DNA of 64,000 bases from Paenibacillus sp. LS1 (GCF_026013365.1 NZ_JAPDOE010000001.1:372001-436000), one strand, 5' to 3'; counted from the stretch's first letter, positions 49,409-59,076 are shown. The notes: generated by a model from the sequence alone, not told the origin. Numbers and translations are program-made.

Positions 49409-50758
49409 TCATTTGTGGATCATATTTCTGCGATACTGGTAGGGCGTAACCCCGTATTCCACTTTAAACAATTGGATAAAATACTGATTCTTTCTGTAAC
49501 CGACCATTTGCGCTATATCGTTGACACGGAGTTCAGAATCTTGAAGCAGTTGGGAAGCTTTCTCCAGCCTCTTCTTAGAAATGTAATTTGACACATTTTC
49601 GCCCGTCTCTTGTTTAAACAGTTTGGAAAAGTAAACGGGATGTAGATGTGCGACTTTCCCCAACTCATCCAGACTAAGGCCATGTGACAGATGATCTTCG
49701 ATATACGTTTGCACTTTGTCGACGATGGTTTGAATGGACATCTGTTTGTTGTTTCTGATTCGACTGACCCGATGCATGAGGGTTGACCTTAGTTCATCAG
49801 GTTGACCTAACTGGTTGAATATCCAATCCACGGTTTCAGAGTCATCCCGATCCGTGTCCGCCAGATATACATATAACATCGTCTCTAGGAGAAAGATTAT
49901 TTTTTGCTTTCGGAGACGGAGTTGATCATATTTTTTAATGATATTTCCGGCAGATTCCCAATCACTGCATGATGGAGAATGGTTGAATATGCCAATGAAG
50001 TCTTCTGAGCGTACGTCCTCATTAAGGAAAAACCTGTAGAACATCTGCCGGGTCACGTTACGTTCGGTCAATGAAAAGGGAGGGGACACGACCGATTGCT
50101 CCAGTTCGATAGTCAGTTCCTCAGCAGCTTCTTCCGGAACAAGAGCGAACAGTCGGGTACCCGCAGTCCAAATGAGACGATCCAATTGGTCTCCGACTGT
50201 ACGTTTTATAACGTTCTCATGTTCTGGTGTGAACCCCTCCAGCTTGAAGCAGCAGAAACGTTGTTCCCCTAAGAATTCAGTATAAGCATCATATTGCCTT
50301 CTCAATGTCTCGTTTTGACCAAGCAGCGAAAGCAGGTACCCCAATCCATCGAAGTTCTCCCATGCCATAGGTTGAGCGGGTCGTGTCTTTGTAATATTCT
50401 TGATGGCTTTAGACATGGCTTTCTCCACATCATCTTTGTCTACAGGTTTGAGCAGATAGTCAAGCGCACCTAAACGGATTCCTTGCTGTGCATACTCGAA
50501 CTCGGAGTAGCCGGAAAGGATGATGACTTTGGTTGGCAAACTATGTTGGTGGATATGTTGAAGCAGATCAATACCCGACACCTCGGGCATTCGTATGTCA
50601 GTGATCAGAATATCGATATGGTTTTGAGTCAACATGTCACGGGCTTCAATCGAATTGGTCATCGTCTCGATCTGATGAATGCCGAAGTTTTTCCAATCGA
50701 GCAAGTGCTTCATATACTCAACGACATAATGTCCGTCATCCACAATTAATAATCGCAT
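49409..50758 (-). CDS. AraC-type response regulator (YesN-like)
   Basis: 449 residues. Receiver domain with Asp7/Asp8, phospho-acceptor Asp54 (ITDIRMPE) and Lys in LLKPVD; linker of about 230 residues; C-terminal AraC domain (LGKVAHLHPVYFSKLFK, ending GVTPYQYRR). Its ATG overlaps the kinase stop by one base (TAATG). It very likely activates the divergent ABC/GH43 operon. Confidence 0.93.
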   Translation of the reverse strand: MRLLIVDDGHYVVEYMKHLLDWKNFGIHQIETMTNSIEARDMLTQNHIDILITDIRMPEVSGIDLLQHIHQHSLPTKVIILSGYSEFEYAQQGIRLGALDYLLKPVDKDDVEKAMSKAIKNITKTRPAQPMAWENFDGLGYLLSLLGQNETLRRQYDAYTEFLGEQRFCCFKLEGFTPEHENVIKRTVGDQLDRLIWTAGTRLFALVPEEAAEELTIELEQSVVSPPFSLTERNVTRQMFYRFFLNEDVRSEDFIGIFNHSPSCSDWESAGNIIKKYDQLRLRKQKIIFLLETMLYVYLADTDRDDSETVDWIFNQLGQPDELRSTLMHRVSRIRNNKQMSIQTIVDKVQTYIEDHLSHGLSLDELGKVAHLHPVYFSKLFKQETGENVSNYISKKRLEKASQLLQDSELRVNDIAQMVGYRKNQYFIQLFKVEYGVTPYQYRRNMIHK

Positions 50759-52467
50759 TAGTTATCTCCTTTCACCTCGGGTATGCTGATGAGCAGCAAG
50801 ACGGACAAGCCGTCCCAATCATTCGTAGCAAAATGTAGCCCGCTACGTTCGCCGTACGTATTTTTCAGACGCCGATTTACATTCCAGAGCCCTACGCCTT
50901 TAATTCCTTCAGGCGGGGTATCGCTCTCAAGCCGAGCCTCCAGGCTGCGGATATCATCCAGCGACAGACCTTTACCGTCATCGGATACCTTGATCGTTAT
51001 CGCAGCTTTCGTCTGTTTGACATCAATCGTCACCCGATGGGCCCCTTGTTGTCCTTCAATTCCATGTTGAATTGCATTTTCAACCACGGGCTGGATGATC
51101 AGCGGCATGAGGGGAAGGGAGGCCAGTTCTGGCGGCAGATTAATGCTGTACTCCATTTTTTTGCTGAGAGCCATAATAATCAGGAAATGTTCCGCAAACT
51201 GGAGCTCGCTTTCCAGCGTGACTTCATGTCGGTCCAACTTGGTTAAATAACGATAATATTCAGCTAGATGCTTGCTCATGCGCATGACAGAATCAGGTGA
51301 AAACTGAGCCACCGACATGATGAAAAACAAACTGTTGTATAAAAAATGAGGGTTAATCTGAGCTTGAAGTTGTTGAAGTTCCGCACCTCGTCTCAGTTCC
51401 GTTTCAGTCTTCAAGGATACGAACAGATCCTGGATTTCGGTAACCATATGGTTAAAACTTCTGAATAGGCTGTAAAACTCTTTGCCCGTATTTTCGGTGA
51501 TCCGCGTGTTGTGATTACCTTGCTCGACCTGTGAAAACTTTCTCTCCAACAAACGGAGATTACGGTAGTAGTTCCGATAAAACGTAAAGATCACAACCAG
51601 ACCAAGCGTGAACACGGCTAAAATGCTGGCAAAGAAAACTTTGCGATTGCGGTCAAGCGGTTGCAGAAAATCGTTCGTCTGTGTATATGTAATCAGGTAA
51701 CCGTCGATCGATTCAATATATCGCGAAAGAACATAGTAGTCATCCGAATTGGTATGATAATCATATTTTAAAGTGACTTCTGGCTGGGGCGTAAGCATTT
51801 CAGTAACCGCTTTCAACAGATCGGTGTCAATTTCTTTCTCACTCCATAACTGCTGGGGGTCAAAAAGAAAAAAAGCGTTCGAACTGTCGTTATTCACAGC
51901 CTTTTTTAGCAGGCTTTTTAAATAATCGGTATTCAGCTTTACACCAACCACGTACTGAGTCGGTTCATTTTGTCCTGATTTCTGGATGTAAGGGTAGAGG
52001 GCAAAGTAATACAAGCTGTTACCGACGATTTGCCATCCCCGCTCATGAACATCCTTGAACGGAAGTCTTGCCTCCTGGGTATTGTTCGCGGAGAGAAACG
52101 CTTCTTCAGTCTTCCAGTAAATGCCGATCGATTCAATGGATCGACTGGAAAGGAGCGTTTGCCGCAAGCGATCCACGATATCGTTTTTTTTCATTTGGGA
52201 ATCGTAATTGCTCAGCTCGATAACATGCCTCTGGTAGAACCGCACATCACTGTCAGCTGCATACTGAACCCCGTACATATTAGCCTCGTATATAATTCCG
52301 TCTAGAATGCCTTTCACATAATCAAGCTGGTTTTTGGAAGCGCTGATCAGATTTTCTTCAAGTGTTTTGGAGCTCAATCGGTTCATCACGAAAAACAAAC
52401 TCAACGTCAGCAGCAGAAAAAAAACAAAGAAATAGATGAATCGCTTCATATACATTTTTCTGATCAT
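50758..52467 (-). CDS. Membrane sensor histidine kinase (YesM-like)
   Basis: 569 residues. Membrane helices at about 8-28 and 275-297 flank an extracellular sensor domain; HAMP; His_kinase with phospho-His near 373 (INPHFLYNSL); HATPase with VVENAIQHG, SDDGKGLS and GVGLWNVNRRL. Divergent from the ABC transporter genes and coupled to its regulator. The signal is likely the oligosaccharide or its binding protein. AAAGGAA ribosome binding site. Confidence 0.93.
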   Translation of the reverse strand: MIRKMYMKRFIYFFVFFLLLTLSLFFVMNRLSSKTLEENLISASKNQLDYVKGILDGIIYEANMYGVQYAADSDVRFYQRHVIELSNYDSQMKKNDIVDRLRQTLLSSRSIESIGIYWKTEEAFLSANNTQEARLPFKDVHERGWQIVGNSLYYFALYPYIQKSGQNEPTQYVVGVKLNTDYLKSLLKKAVNNDSSNAFFLFDPQQLWSEKEIDTDLLKAVTEMLTPQPEVTLKYDYHTNSDDYYVLSRYIESIDGYLITYTQTNDFLQPLDRNRKVFFASILAVFTLGLVVIFTFYRNYYRNLRLLERKFSQVEQGNHNTRITENTGKEFYSLFRSFNHMVTEIQDLFVSLKTETELRRGAELQQLQAQINPHFLYNSLFFIMSVAQFSPDSVMRMSKHLAEYYRYLTKLDRHEVTLESELQFAEHFLIIMALSKKMEYSINLPPELASLPLMPLIIQPVVENAIQHGIEGQQGAHRVTIDVKQTKAAITIKVSDDGKGLSLDDIRSLEARLESDTPPEGIKGVGLWNVNRRLKNTYGERSGLHFATNDWDGLSVLLLISIPEVKGDN

Positions 52468-52573
52468 ATGCGTTTCCTTTCATATCGCCAAACGTAGAAG
52501 TTTAAAATCCATATCGGATTAACTTTAATATAAGCCAAACCTTCGAAAAGCGGAAGGGCAGCATCCGCGATAA

Positions 52574-52587
52574 ATGAAAGCGTTTTT
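52574..52587 (+). promoter_or_regulatory. cre-like site 1
   Basis: TGAAAGCGTTTTTA resembles the CcpA binding consensus. It lies 107 bases upstream of the kinase start and 133 bases before the permease start. Confidence 0.5.
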
Positions 52588-52636
52588 AAAATGCTTCAGC
52601 GTGGGGTGATAATCTTGAAATTTTGGCATTTTGGAG

Positions 52637-52650
52637 TGAAAGCGCTTTTG
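52637..52650 (+). promoter_or_regulatory. cre site 2
   Basis: TGAAAGCGCTTTTG is close to the ideal palindrome TGAAAGCGCTTTCA. It sits 70 bases before the permease ATT start, in the leader or promoter of the operon, which points to catabolite repression by CcpA. Confidence 0.7.
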
Positions 52651-52706
52651 TTAAGCTTATCTTCAAGGATCGCTTTCGAAGAGCCATCATAGAGGAGGTA
52701 TGCAAC

Positions 52707-53669
52707 ATTAACGAGATCGTGCCCGCCAGATCCGCAAAAAAAACAAAAACAAAGCTTCCCCAGCGAACTTCATTCAAAAAGGAACTCAAGAAAAGCTGGC
52801 CTTTGTATGTACTGTGTATTCCCGCTTTTGTATTTGTCTGCATCTTTTCTTACGGCCCGATGGTAGGTTTGCTCATGGCATTTCAGGACTACAAACCATG
52901 GCTGGGCATCACAGGTTCACGGTGGATCGGGTTAGATAATTTCGAACGGATTTTCCAGTACAAAGAAGCTACACAAGCGATCATTAATACGCTGATTATC
53001 GCCGTTTCCAAAATTATCGTCGGTATTATCGTTCCGATCGTCATGGCTATTCTGCTGAGCGAGATCCGAAATATGGGCATTAAGAAAAGTGTTCAGACAC
53101 TGGTGTATCTGCCGCATTTCTTGTCCTGGGTTACCGTCGCGGGGTTGATGATCGACATTCTCGGATTAGACGGAGGAATCAATCACATCTTGACCCGGAT
53201 TTTCGGGAACGATCCCATTTACTTCCTGGGTGATCCTGATCTGTTTCGATTCACGGTTGTGATCAGCGACGTGTGGAAGAGCTTTGGTTTCGGCATGATT
53301 GTTTATCTGGCGACTATTGCAGGGATCAATCCTTCTTATTACGAAGCGGCCGAGATCGATGGCGCCACACGCCGGCAGCAAATTCGATACGTCACCTTGC
53401 CTAGCATGTTGCCTATGATTATCGTCATTTCTACACTGAGTCTGGGCAATATTCTGGATGCGGGCTTTGATCAGGTCTTCAATCTGTACAATCCGCTTGT
53501 CTACAGTACAGGAGATATCATTGATACCTATGTTTACCGTTCATCCTTGTTAAACGGGCAATACGGGTTCGGGACAGCAGTAGGACTGTTTAAATCGGGA
53601 ATCAGCTTGATCTTGATCGTTGTCTCCTACAGGCTGGCCTATAAATATGCCAATTACAAAATATTCTAA
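52707..53669 (+). CDS. ABC sugar permease (LplB-like) with apparent ATT start
   Basis: 320 residues, first permease subunit of an oligosaccharide importer: about six membrane helices, and the EAA loop YYEAAEIDGATRRQQIRYVTLP that docks the ATPase. Start: the frame is open further upstream, but a strong AGAGGAGG (52691-52698) lies exactly eight bases before an ATT codon, and the protein then begins (I/M)NEIVPARSAKK, in line with LplB N-termini. No in-frame ATG exists nearby; GTG at 52719 is the next candidate. The ATPase subunit (MsmX-like) is not encoded here, as usual in this family. Confidence 0.9.
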   Translation: MNEIVPARSAKKTKTKLPQRTSFKKELKKSWPLYVLCIPAFVFVCIFSYGPMVGLLMAFQDYKPWLGITGSRWIGLDNFERIFQYKEATQAIINTLIIAVSKIIVGIIVPIVMAILLSEIRNMGIKKSVQTLVYLPHFLSWVTVAGLMIDILGLDGGINHILTRIFGNDPIYFLGDPDLFRFTVVISDVWKSFGFGMIVYLATIAGINPSYYEAAEIDGATRRQQIRYVTLPSMLPMIIVISTLSLGNILDAGFDQVFNLYNPLVYSTGDIIDTYVYRSSLLNGQYGFGTAVGLFKSGISLILIVVSYRLAYKYANYKIF

Positions 53670-53687
53670 CAAGGAGGGAGAGGGATC

Positions 53688-54557
53688 ATGTACCATAAGA
53701 CGACAGGCTATAGAGTATTCTCCTATTTTAATTACGCATTCATGATACTGGCGGGTCTGGCGTGTTTTCTTCCACTGCTTCATCTGCTCGCGCAATCGCT
53801 CAGCAGCAAAGCGGCCATTAGCGGTAATATGGTTTCATTTTGGCCGGTCGGGTTCAACGTGGACGCCTATATCAAAACGTTCAATAATTCCAACTTCAAC
53901 GGTGCCATGCTGACATCCATCACTCGGACCGTTTTGGGTACGACCATCAGCATGTTTATCCTTACCTGTGCAGGATATGCCCTATCCAAAGAATTCCGGG
54001 GACGCAACGTGCTCATGTGGTTTTTTATCTTTACCATGCTTTTCTCGGGGGGATTGATACCTTCTTACATATTGATCACTGCCCTTGGATTAAAGGATAC
54101 AATTTGGGCACTTGTGCTGCCAGGAGCTTTCGGTGCTTATAATTTGATTCTTCTCGTCAATTTCTTCAAAACGATTCCCAAAGCCTTGGAAGAAGCAGCT
54201 TTCATTGACGGAGCGTCCTTTTTCGTAATCCTCAGCAAAATATATTTACCATTATCTCTGCCTGGCATCGCAACCGTATCCTTGTTCATTATGGTGGGGC
54301 ACTGGAACTCCTGGTTTGACGGAATTTTGTACATGTCCGATGCGAGCAAGTATCCGCTGGCTTCGTTCCTACAGACTGTTGTGGTACAGAGCAACATGCA
54401 GAATATGGCGATGAGCCAATCCGAAGTCGCAGCCATGTCGGAACAAAGTATCAAGGCAGCTCAAATTTTTGTCAGCACGCTACCCATCATTTTGGTCTAT
54501 CCATTTTTACAACGATATTTCGTGAAGGGAATTGTACTAGGAGCTGTAAAAGAATAG
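53688..54557 (+). CDS. ABC sugar permease (YtcP-like)
   Basis: 289 residues, about six membrane helices, second permease subunit. EAA loop ALEEAAFIDGASFFVILSKIYLP. Typical end of YtcP/AraQ-type proteins (YPFLQRYFVKGIVLGAVKE). AAGGAGGG ribosome binding site, 18 bases after the first permease. Confidence 0.94.
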   Translation: MYHKTTGYRVFSYFNYAFMILAGLACFLPLLHLLAQSLSSKAAISGNMVSFWPVGFNVDAYIKTFNNSNFNGAMLTSITRTVLGTTISMFILTCAGYALSKEFRGRNVLMWFFIFTMLFSGGLIPSYILITALGLKDTIWALVLPGAFGAYNLILLVNFFKTIPKALEEAAFIDGASFFVILSKIYLPLSLPGIATVSLFIMVGHWNSWFDGILYMSDASKYPLASFLQTVVVQSNMQNMAMSQSEVAAMSEQSIKAAQIFVSTLPIILVYPFLQRYFVKGIVLGAVKE

Positions 54558-54592
54558 AAAACAAATTGAGTGAGTGAAGGGGGCATGTTTCC

Positions 54593-56278
54593 ATGAAGAA
54601 AAGAAACGAGTTATGGAAAATGGTAAGTATGGTTATGCTGTCGGCTGCTCTTGTGGCTGGCTGTAGCAAAGGGGAGAGCGCATCCGAAACCGCACCGGTA
54701 TCGGTGCTTAAGGACGGAAAATATGATCCTCCATTTACGATCACCATCGCCAAACAACAGGATGAGAATGCTGGAAAATACATCAATGGTGAAACGTTGA
54801 ATGACAATGTGTTGACCCGTTGGGGCGAAGAAAACCTGGGTATCAAAATTCAAACCACCCTGCTGGGAGGTGATGCTTCACAATATAATACCAAGCTGCG
54901 GCTGGCCCTGACAGGTTCAGAGAAGCTGCCCGACGTTCTGCCCGTTTATGATACCATGCTGGTCAATGATCTGATCGAGTCGGGGCAGGTCAAGGAGATT
55001 ACGGAAGACATCTCAACCTACATGCCTGACCGGATAAAAGAAATATACAAACAATACCCGACCACCTTCAATCCAGTGGTTAGGGAGGGTAAGGTCTACG
55101 GGATGGCGATCGCGCCGAATCTGACGGAAGGCGAAGTCATGCTGATTCGCCAGGACTGGTTGGACAAATTAAATTTGAAAGCGCCAACAACGATTGAAGA
55201 GTTTGAGCAAGTCATCGCGGCGTTCACCAATGAGGACCCGGATGGGAACGGCAAGAAAGACACATATGGCTTTACATTTTCGGGGAAAGATTCCTACAAT
55301 ACGGGCTGGGTCAGCGATCCGGTCATGATATTCAGCGCATACACGGGCAAGCACCTTCCAAGGCAATGGTATAACGAGAACGGCAAACTTACTTATGGAT
55401 CTGTGGCTGATGGCAAAAAAGAGGCACTGGCCAAGTTACGCGATTGGTATGCGGAAGGCTACTTGAACAAAGAATTGGCCACCCAGGGGGCCTGGGACGC
55501 ACTGTCCGATTTTACGGAGGGGAAAGCAGGCATTATCATTGGTCGTCCTTGGCTATACGACAGTGTGAAAGACGTAGAGAAAAATGTTGAGGGTGCGAAA
55601 ATTAGTGCTTATCCGACTATTCAAGGCGTGAACGGAGATAAGACCTATCAGTCCGCCCAATTGAACGATGGGGTGTTCATGTTTAACAAGGACTTTCAGA
55701 ACATGGAAGCCTTCTTCCTGTACTACGATAAAATGTACGATGCGGCGTTCAGCACGGGAGATTTCAAATTCGGCTACGCTCAGGGATATGATTACGATAT
55801 CGTCAACGATGAAGTCACTTTCGATCCAACGAAATTCAATACACCATTAGAGGCTGTGCAAGGCGTTGGGAAAATGGCATTTACCAAAAACACACCGAGC
55901 GTGGACGGTCCCGGCCAATCTTACTTCGATCTGGCGAACGGTGTCGAAGCCGATACAGGCGTCCTCATTCAGAGCGCTTCAAAGGATCAAACGACCCAAG
56001 ATGGATATCGAATTTCGTATGAAAACAGGGATGTTTTACTGCCAAATGAGTTCAACGGTCCACCAACGCCAACGATGCAAAATGTGTGGGAACAGTTGAC
56101 CACCATGGAACAAGAGACATTCACCAAAATCATATATGGCAATGAGCCACTTGAAGCATTTGATACCTTTGTCCAACAGTGGCACGAAAAAGGTGGAGAC
56201 ACCGTTATCCAAGAAGTTAACGATTGGTACAACCAAGCCAGTGAGACCGATGTTATGACACTGATGAATTTGAAATAA
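54593..56278 (+). CDS. ABC sugar-binding lipoprotein
   Basis: 561 residues. Signal peptide with lipobox LVAGC, Cys24; extracellular solute-binding protein family 1 of the LplA/YtcQ type. A Ca-site-like DPDGNGKKDTYG loop near residue 216 is common in these proteins. It captures the oligosaccharide for the two upstream-encoded permeases. Its C-terminus resembles the fragment at 1-423, but the two are not a recent duplication. Confidence 0.94.
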   Translation: MKKRNELWKMVSMVMLSAALVAGCSKGESASETAPVSVLKDGKYDPPFTITIAKQQDENAGKYINGETLNDNVLTRWGEENLGIKIQTTLLGGDASQYNTKLRLALTGSEKLPDVLPVYDTMLVNDLIESGQVKEITEDISTYMPDRIKEIYKQYPTTFNPVVREGKVYGMAIAPNLTEGEVMLIRQDWLDKLNLKAPTTIEEFEQVIAAFTNEDPDGNGKKDTYGFTFSGKDSYNTGWVSDPVMIFSAYTGKHLPRQWYNENGKLTYGSVADGKKEALAKLRDWYAEGYLNKELATQGAWDALSDFTEGKAGIIIGRPWLYDSVKDVEKNVEGAKISAYPTIQGVNGDKTYQSAQLNDGVFMFNKDFQNMEAFFLYYDKMYDAAFSTGDFKFGYAQGYDYDIVNDEVTFDPTKFNTPLEAVQGVGKMAFTKNTPSVDGPGQSYFDLANGVEADTGVLIQSASKDQTTQDGYRISYENRDVLLPNEFNGPPTPTMQNVWEQLTTMEQETFTKIIYGNEPLEAFDTFVQQWHEKGGDTVIQEVNDWYNQASETDVMTLMNLK

Positions 56279-56297
56279 AGTCAAGTTTCACCTGGAT

Positions 56298-56322
56298 CAA
56301 CCTTCCGGCAACAGGAAGGTTG
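56298..56322 (+). terminator. Intercistronic hairpin after the binding protein gene
   Basis: CAACCTTCC / GGAAGGTTG with a seven-base loop, 20 bases after the stop, no long T tract. It may protect the binding-protein mRNA or reduce read-through into the GH43 genes. Confidence 0.55.
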
Positions 56323-56349
56323 GTCTTCTAAAAAAGGAGATGATGAGAC

Positions 56350-58065
56350 ATGATCAAAGGTAAATCGTGGATGGCTATCGTCATTGCATTGATGTTGTTA
56401 ACAGTTCATTTAACGTCCTCAGCTCAAACCGTTCACGCTGCTGGTGAAGAGACCCATATTGCTGCAACACTGTTTGTGCTGAAGAATGAATCCGAAGTAT
56501 CCAATGCCAAAATCCATTGGGCACCTGTGCAGGGAGCGACTGCATACGAGTTGTATAGATCCGAAAACAATGAGCCCTATCATTTATTACAGACCCTAAC
56601 CGGTACAACGACGGATGATTATGACCTCAACATAGGTAGTAACTACAAGTATCAAGTGAAAGCATATGGCGGAACTTCCTTGTTAACCTCCGCTGTTTCG
56701 CCAGAATATACCCCCTACAGCCTTCCAGAGAACCTCACAACTTTTGATAACACAACGCAATCAACGCTTATGCTCCCGAATGAACTTAAAGTTGGAGACA
56801 CCTACTACAGATTCAATTTTGTGCAAAAGTCATCAGGCGGTTTTGGTGAAATGATTCAACAGACGTCAACAGATGACATCACCTATGGTAACGACAAAGT
56901 GGTCCTGTCCTACACGGATCATCCCGATCTGGCGAATTCTAAATTTGAGGGGATCAATATCCTCTACCATGCGCCAACGAACAAGTTTGTTTTTTGGGCT
57001 CACTATGAAAACAGTACAGACTACACACTTGCCAGAGTATCGGTGGCTTCGGCCACGCCTGGAGAAGACTTTACATTTCACAAAAGCTTTCGGCCGGAAG
57101 GGAACCAATCCCGGGATATCTCCATTTTCAAAGATGATGATAATTCGGCGTATCTAATCTCTACGGCCAATAATAATTCGGACACGATTTTGTATAAGTT
57201 AACCTCCGATTGGTTGGATGTGGATCATCAAGTTTCTGTTATTTATCAAGGTCAACATAGAGAATTGCCTAAGATGATCAAAAAAGATGGCATTTATTAT
57301 TTGTTCTCTTCCCAAGCGGCAGGGTGGTATCCGAGTATACCTTTGTATTCTTCAGCAAATAGCATAGACGGAGATTGGTCTGAATTACGGACGATTGGCA
57401 ACACGTCAACCTTCTCCGCTCAGTCGGGCTCCGTCATGCGGGTGAAGCCAGATACGGGCAACAACGTCGTTATGGTTGCGTATCGCTGGCTGTTCGGTTG
57501 GGCAGGCACGCAAAATGGAACAACGGAGGAACGACTGCTTCCCGTTTGGTTCTCTGATGGTTATGCATTTTATGATTATTTTGATCAAGTCCTATATAAC
57601 ACAAGCGATGATGTTGTCGTTCCCGTTCAAAATGGAAAACTACTGTCACAAGGTAAACCGGCAACAGCGCAAACGGCTACCGGAACGAATCCGGCAAGTT
57701 ATGCGAATGATGGTAACTATCAAACCGAATGGGTCGGCACAGGCAGTTCCTGGCCACATTGGTGGAAGGTCGACCTCGGCTCCGTTCAGCAATTAAATAA
57801 TGTGCAAATCTCTTGGTGGATGCAAAAAGGCTCCGAAGGTTTTTACAAATATAAAATAGAGACCAGTACGGATAATGTAAACTGGACCGTGGCATTGGAT
57901 AGAACCAACAATACATCTTACGGTTTCACCTCAGATACGCTATCGAGCACTACTGCCAGGTATGTACGAATTAATATGCAAAATGCGGCACTTCACAACA
58001 ACCCTAACAACTGGTACACACCAAGATTATGGGAGGTAAAAATATTTGGAACAAGCACAGAATAA
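56350..58065 (+). CDS. Secreted GH43-like glycosidase with FN3 and CBM32-type domains
   Basis: 571 residues. Signal peptide (about 1-31, cleavage after VHAA), a fibronectin type III-like domain (about 40-120, IHWAPVQGATAYELYRS), a five-bladed GH43-type propeller (about 130-430) and a C-terminal F5/8 type C (discoidin, CBM32-like) domain (about 435-571, YANDGNYQTEW...YVRINMQ). The propeller is related to the next protein; Glu305 (HRELPKM) and Gln358 (AQSG) align with the acid and the unusual Gln base described for GH43_24 exo-beta-1,3-galactanases. It probably trims an arabinogalactan-like polymer outside the cell. Its end overlaps the next gene by 20 bases. Confidence 0.8.
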   Translation: MIKGKSWMAIVIALMLLTVHLTSSAQTVHAAGEETHIAATLFVLKNESEVSNAKIHWAPVQGATAYELYRSENNEPYHLLQTLTGTTTDDYDLNIGSNYKYQVKAYGGTSLLTSAVSPEYTPYSLPENLTTFDNTTQSTLMLPNELKVGDTYYRFNFVQKSSGGFGEMIQQTSTDDITYGNDKVVLSYTDHPDLANSKFEGINILYHAPTNKFVFWAHYENSTDYTLARVSVASATPGEDFTFHKSFRPEGNQSRDISIFKDDDNSAYLISTANNNSDTILYKLTSDWLDVDHQVSVIYQGQHRELPKMIKKDGIYYLFSSQAAGWYPSIPLYSSANSIDGDWSELRTIGNTSTFSAQSGSVMRVKPDTGNNVVMVAYRWLFGWAGTQNGTTEERLLPVWFSDGYAFYDYFDQVLYNTSDDVVVPVQNGKLLSQGKPATAQTATGTNPASYANDGNYQTEWVGTGSSWPHWWKVDLGSVQQLNNVQISWWMQKGSEGFYKYKIETSTDNVNWTVALDRTNNTSYGFTSDTLSSTTARYVRINMQNAALHNNPNNWYTPRLWEVKIFGTSTE

Positions 58066-58999
58066 TCAATTAACCAATGGTGGCATCTGGAATGATTCAA
58101 GTGGTCAGCCGATCCATGCCCATGGTGGACATATGTTATTCCATGACGACTATTATTACTGGTATGGCGAAGATCGGAGGGACGATATATATGTGAGTTG
58201 TTACCGTTCCAAAGATCTATTCAACTGGGAGTTTCGAAACCATATCTTGACCACCTCTACACCAGCTGCACCCATTCGAGTCCGGACGAATCTGGCATTA
58301 GTGAACGATAAAGGTGGAAAGGTGAATCTTGAACGGCCTAAAGTACTGTTCAACACGGTGACAAAGAAGTTCGTCCTCTGGGTTCACTATGAGAATGGTA
58401 ATAATTACAACGATGCCGCATGCGCCATTGCCACATCTGATTCTCCGGATAGCCATTTCATTTACCATGGCAGCTTTAATCCATATGGTTATATGTCGCG
58501 TGACTGCACACTCTTTCAGGATGATGATGGAACGGCTTATTTTATTTCGGCTGCCAGAGACAATGCGGACCTTCACATCTATCGTCTACAGGAGGATTAC
58601 CTTAATGTCAAAAGCCTTGTCGGAAAGCTATGGCAGGGGGAGTATCGAGAAGCCCCAGCCGTCTTCAAGCGGAACGGGAAGTATTATATGGTGACCTCAT
58701 TTTGCACGGGTTGGGCTCCCAATCAAGGGAAATACGCGATGGCTAATACGATGGATGGTCCATGGGGGATGCTCAGCGATTTTGGCGATGAAACGACGTA
58801 TCTAACGCAACCAGCGTTTGTGTTGAAGCGATCAGAGGAGGAGTACCTGTACTTTGCGGATCGGTGGAACAGATCGGATTACTTTCAGTCCAGCTATGTG
58901 GTACTGCCCATTGAATTCAATGGGGACATTCCGATTCTAAATGATTATTTCACGTTATCTTTGGGAGAGGATACACATTTAATTCATTTTGAACGATAA
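58046..58999 (+). CDS. Cytoplasmic GH43-like glycosidase
   Basis: 317 residues from a TTG start with GGGAGG nine bases upstream; no signal peptide. A bare GH43 five-bladed propeller: IHAHGGHMLFHDDYYYWYGE at the N-terminus is the GH43_24/34-type opening, Glu202 (YREAPAVF) is the general acid candidate and Gln255 (LTQPAF) the base candidate. It likely finishes imported oligosaccharides released by the secreted paralogue. Being embedded in the end of the upstream gene, it is translationally coupled to it. The galactan substrate is inferred. Confidence 0.85.
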   Translation: MEQAQNNQLTNGGIWNDSSGQPIHAHGGHMLFHDDYYYWYGEDRRDDIYVSCYRSKDLFNWEFRNHILTTSTPAAPIRVRTNLALVNDKGGKVNLERPKVLFNTVTKKFVLWVHYENGNNYNDAACAIATSDSPDSHFIYHGSFNPYGYMSRDCTLFQDDDGTAYFISAARDNADLHIYRLQEDYLNVKSLVGKLWQGEYREAPAVFKRNGKYYMVTSFCTGWAPNQGKYAMANTMDGPWGMLSDFGDETTYLTQPAFVLKRSEEEYLYFADRWNRSDYFQSSYVVLPIEFNGDIPILNDYFTLSLGEDTHLIHFER

Positions 59000-59023
59000 T
59001 TTGAACGATAAAACGACTGATGA

Positions 59024-59067
59024 GAAAAGACTTTGATCCTACTGAGAATGTAGGTTCAAAGTCTTTT
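59024..59067. terminator. Bidirectional terminator
   Basis: AAAAGACTTTGA-x-CCTAC pairs with GTAGG-x-TCAAAGTCTTTT, seven-base loop, between convergent GH43 and DinB genes. Works on both strands because of flanking A and T runs. Confidence 0.85.
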
Positions 59068-59076
59068 GAATGAATT

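Noticed and set aside
52623-52706. Upstream TTG start for the first ABC permease
   Set aside because: The added residues are not typical of the family, no ribosome binding site precedes the TTG, and a strong cre site lies within it.
58993-59013. Tandem TTTGAACGATAA-type duplication at the end of the second GH43 gene
   Set aside because: Only two copies of 11-12 bases; the second may be a slippage duplication with no clear role.
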